A DNA stretch of 33,218 nucleotides from an uncultured Clostridium sp. GTDB taxonomy: Bacteria > Bacillota > Clostridia > TANB77 > CAG-508. The position numbers were made by a program, and so were the translations under genes. Positions 32,895 through 33,218 of the stretch are shown here, piece after piece (the first letter of the stretch is position 1; every line of letters starts with the position of its first letter). The stretch is taken from assembly GCA_948466095.1 (NCBI GenBank), contig CAOJZE010000003.1:1-33218 (forward strand), given 5' to 3'. Under the pieces are notes generated by a model. It was not told the origin of the DNA. It did not search any database and worked only from the letters and a program-made list of their open reading frames with translations.

Positions 32895-33218
32895 TTACAT
32901 TTCTTGCTCATCTTCCAAGTCTTTACTGCGTTTTCTTTTTTTTCTTTTTTTGGAAACTACATTTTTATTTTCTTTTTTTTTACTTGTAACATCCTCTTGA
33001 TTTTCTGTTAAATTTTTATTTTGTTCTTCTTCATCTTCTTTTATTTCGCTATTTTCATTTTGTATTTCTTGATTTTCTTCTGTTTCAATACTTTCGTTTT
33101 GCGTTTCTTGATTTTCTTCTATTTCGTTATTTTCGCTTTGTATTTCTTGATTTTCTTCTATTTCGTTATTTTCGCTTTGTATTTCTTGATTTTCTTCTAT
33201 TTCGTTATTTTCGCTTTG
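32895..33218 (-). CDS. Acidic repeat protein, C-terminal part
   Basis: This frame is open to the window edge; 107 residues are visible. The distal part is tandem 13-residue repeats, QSENNEIEENQEI, with three near-identical copies and two decayed ones. A sharply basic end (KKRKKRKRSKDLEDEQEM) follows. It is disordered, strongly acidic and then strongly basic. Such tails are seen on relaxases and other transfer proteins, but the domain that would tell lies outside the window. Confidence 0.75.
   Translation of the reverse strand, partial: QSENNEIEENQEIQSENNEIEENQEIQSENNEIEENQETQNESIETEENQEIQNENSEIKEDEEEQNKNLTENQEDVTSKKKENKNVVSKKRKKRKRSKDLEDEQEM
33063..33218 (-). repeat. 39-bp tandem repeat inside the acidic protein gene
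   Basis: Units at 33218-33180, 33179-33141 and 33140-33102 are nearly identical, with a diverged unit at 33101-33063. The unit encodes 13 residues and keeps frame, so copy number can vary without disrupting the protein. The array may continue past the window edge. Confidence 0.85.

Larger units (their letters stand above)
19143..33218. mobile_element. Element 2: ICE-like element integrated in trmL, right end outside window
   Basis: It begins between 19143 and about 19160 at the break in trmL and extends past the window. Contents in order: serine recombinase with HTH fusion, small protein, HTH protein, membrane peptide, sigma-like pair, XRE repressors, Spo0A_C-like regulator, RepA_N initiator, ArdC-like protein, coiled-coil protein, Cna-B surface protein, small membrane proteins. 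These are typical accessory and regulatory genes of Firmicute conjugative elements. The relaxase and type IV secretion genes are not seen and would be to the right. Confidence 0.85.

Noticed and set aside
33063-33218. CRISPR-like array
   Set aside because: Repeats are contiguous without spacers and encode protein in frame.

Overview
The window is AT-rich DNA from a low-GC, probably spore-forming Firmicute (Clostridia type). It has purine-rich ribosome binding sites, a ytaF gene, an smc gene, a Clostridia-style prepilin leader and Spo0A-like DNA-binding logic. I see no rRNA and no CRISPR array.

Layout. Positions 1-9491 are chromosomal. They hold the start of a prepilin-like gene divergent from a small XRE regulator with two matching palindromic operators, a Ca2+ P-type ATPase, ytaF, an odd tRNA-Phe-like gene followed by a hairpin-rich small gene, smc, an XRE regulator, and the 3' part of an ABC substrate-binding protein (SBP) gene. 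Positions 9492-15260 are a 5.8 kb element carrying a large serine recombinase and inserted inside that SBP gene; an 8-bp core repeat marks both ends. The chromosome resumes at 15253-19142 with the SBP 5' part, its permease and ATPase, an Rpn-family nuclease and a trmL gene that has lost its start. From about 19143 to the window end is a second element, ICE-like and incomplete here. It has a serine recombinase with two extra HTH domains, sigma-like and HTH proteins, a Spo0A_C-like regulator, three XRE repressors, a RepA_N initiator, an ArdC-like protein, a Cna-B surface protein and a repeat-rich acidic protein.

Main result. Three genes (smc, the ABC permease, and a metallophosphoesterase inside the first element) are each split by exactly one +1 frameshift and are otherwise full length. 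In all three the shift falls on an in-frame CGG codon followed by A. Skipping the C puts GGA (glycine) in the new frame, giving the residue expected there. I found no other in-frame CGG codon in the first 26 kb, whereas CGGA in other codon registers causes no shift. This suggests that CGG is unassigned or starved in this lineage and that C-GGA is read through by +1 frameshifting or four-base decoding. Two zero-frame CGG codons in a small secreted protein gene (26887-27303), probably recently acquired, are the exception to explain.

Second result. The first element's recombinase gene runs through its own attachment core. By inference the protein has one C-terminus when integrated and a different, longer one in the excised circle. 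The two elements also share a small protein and a noncoding segment, so they are related. Excision of the first would restore the SBP gene; excision of the second should restore trmL.
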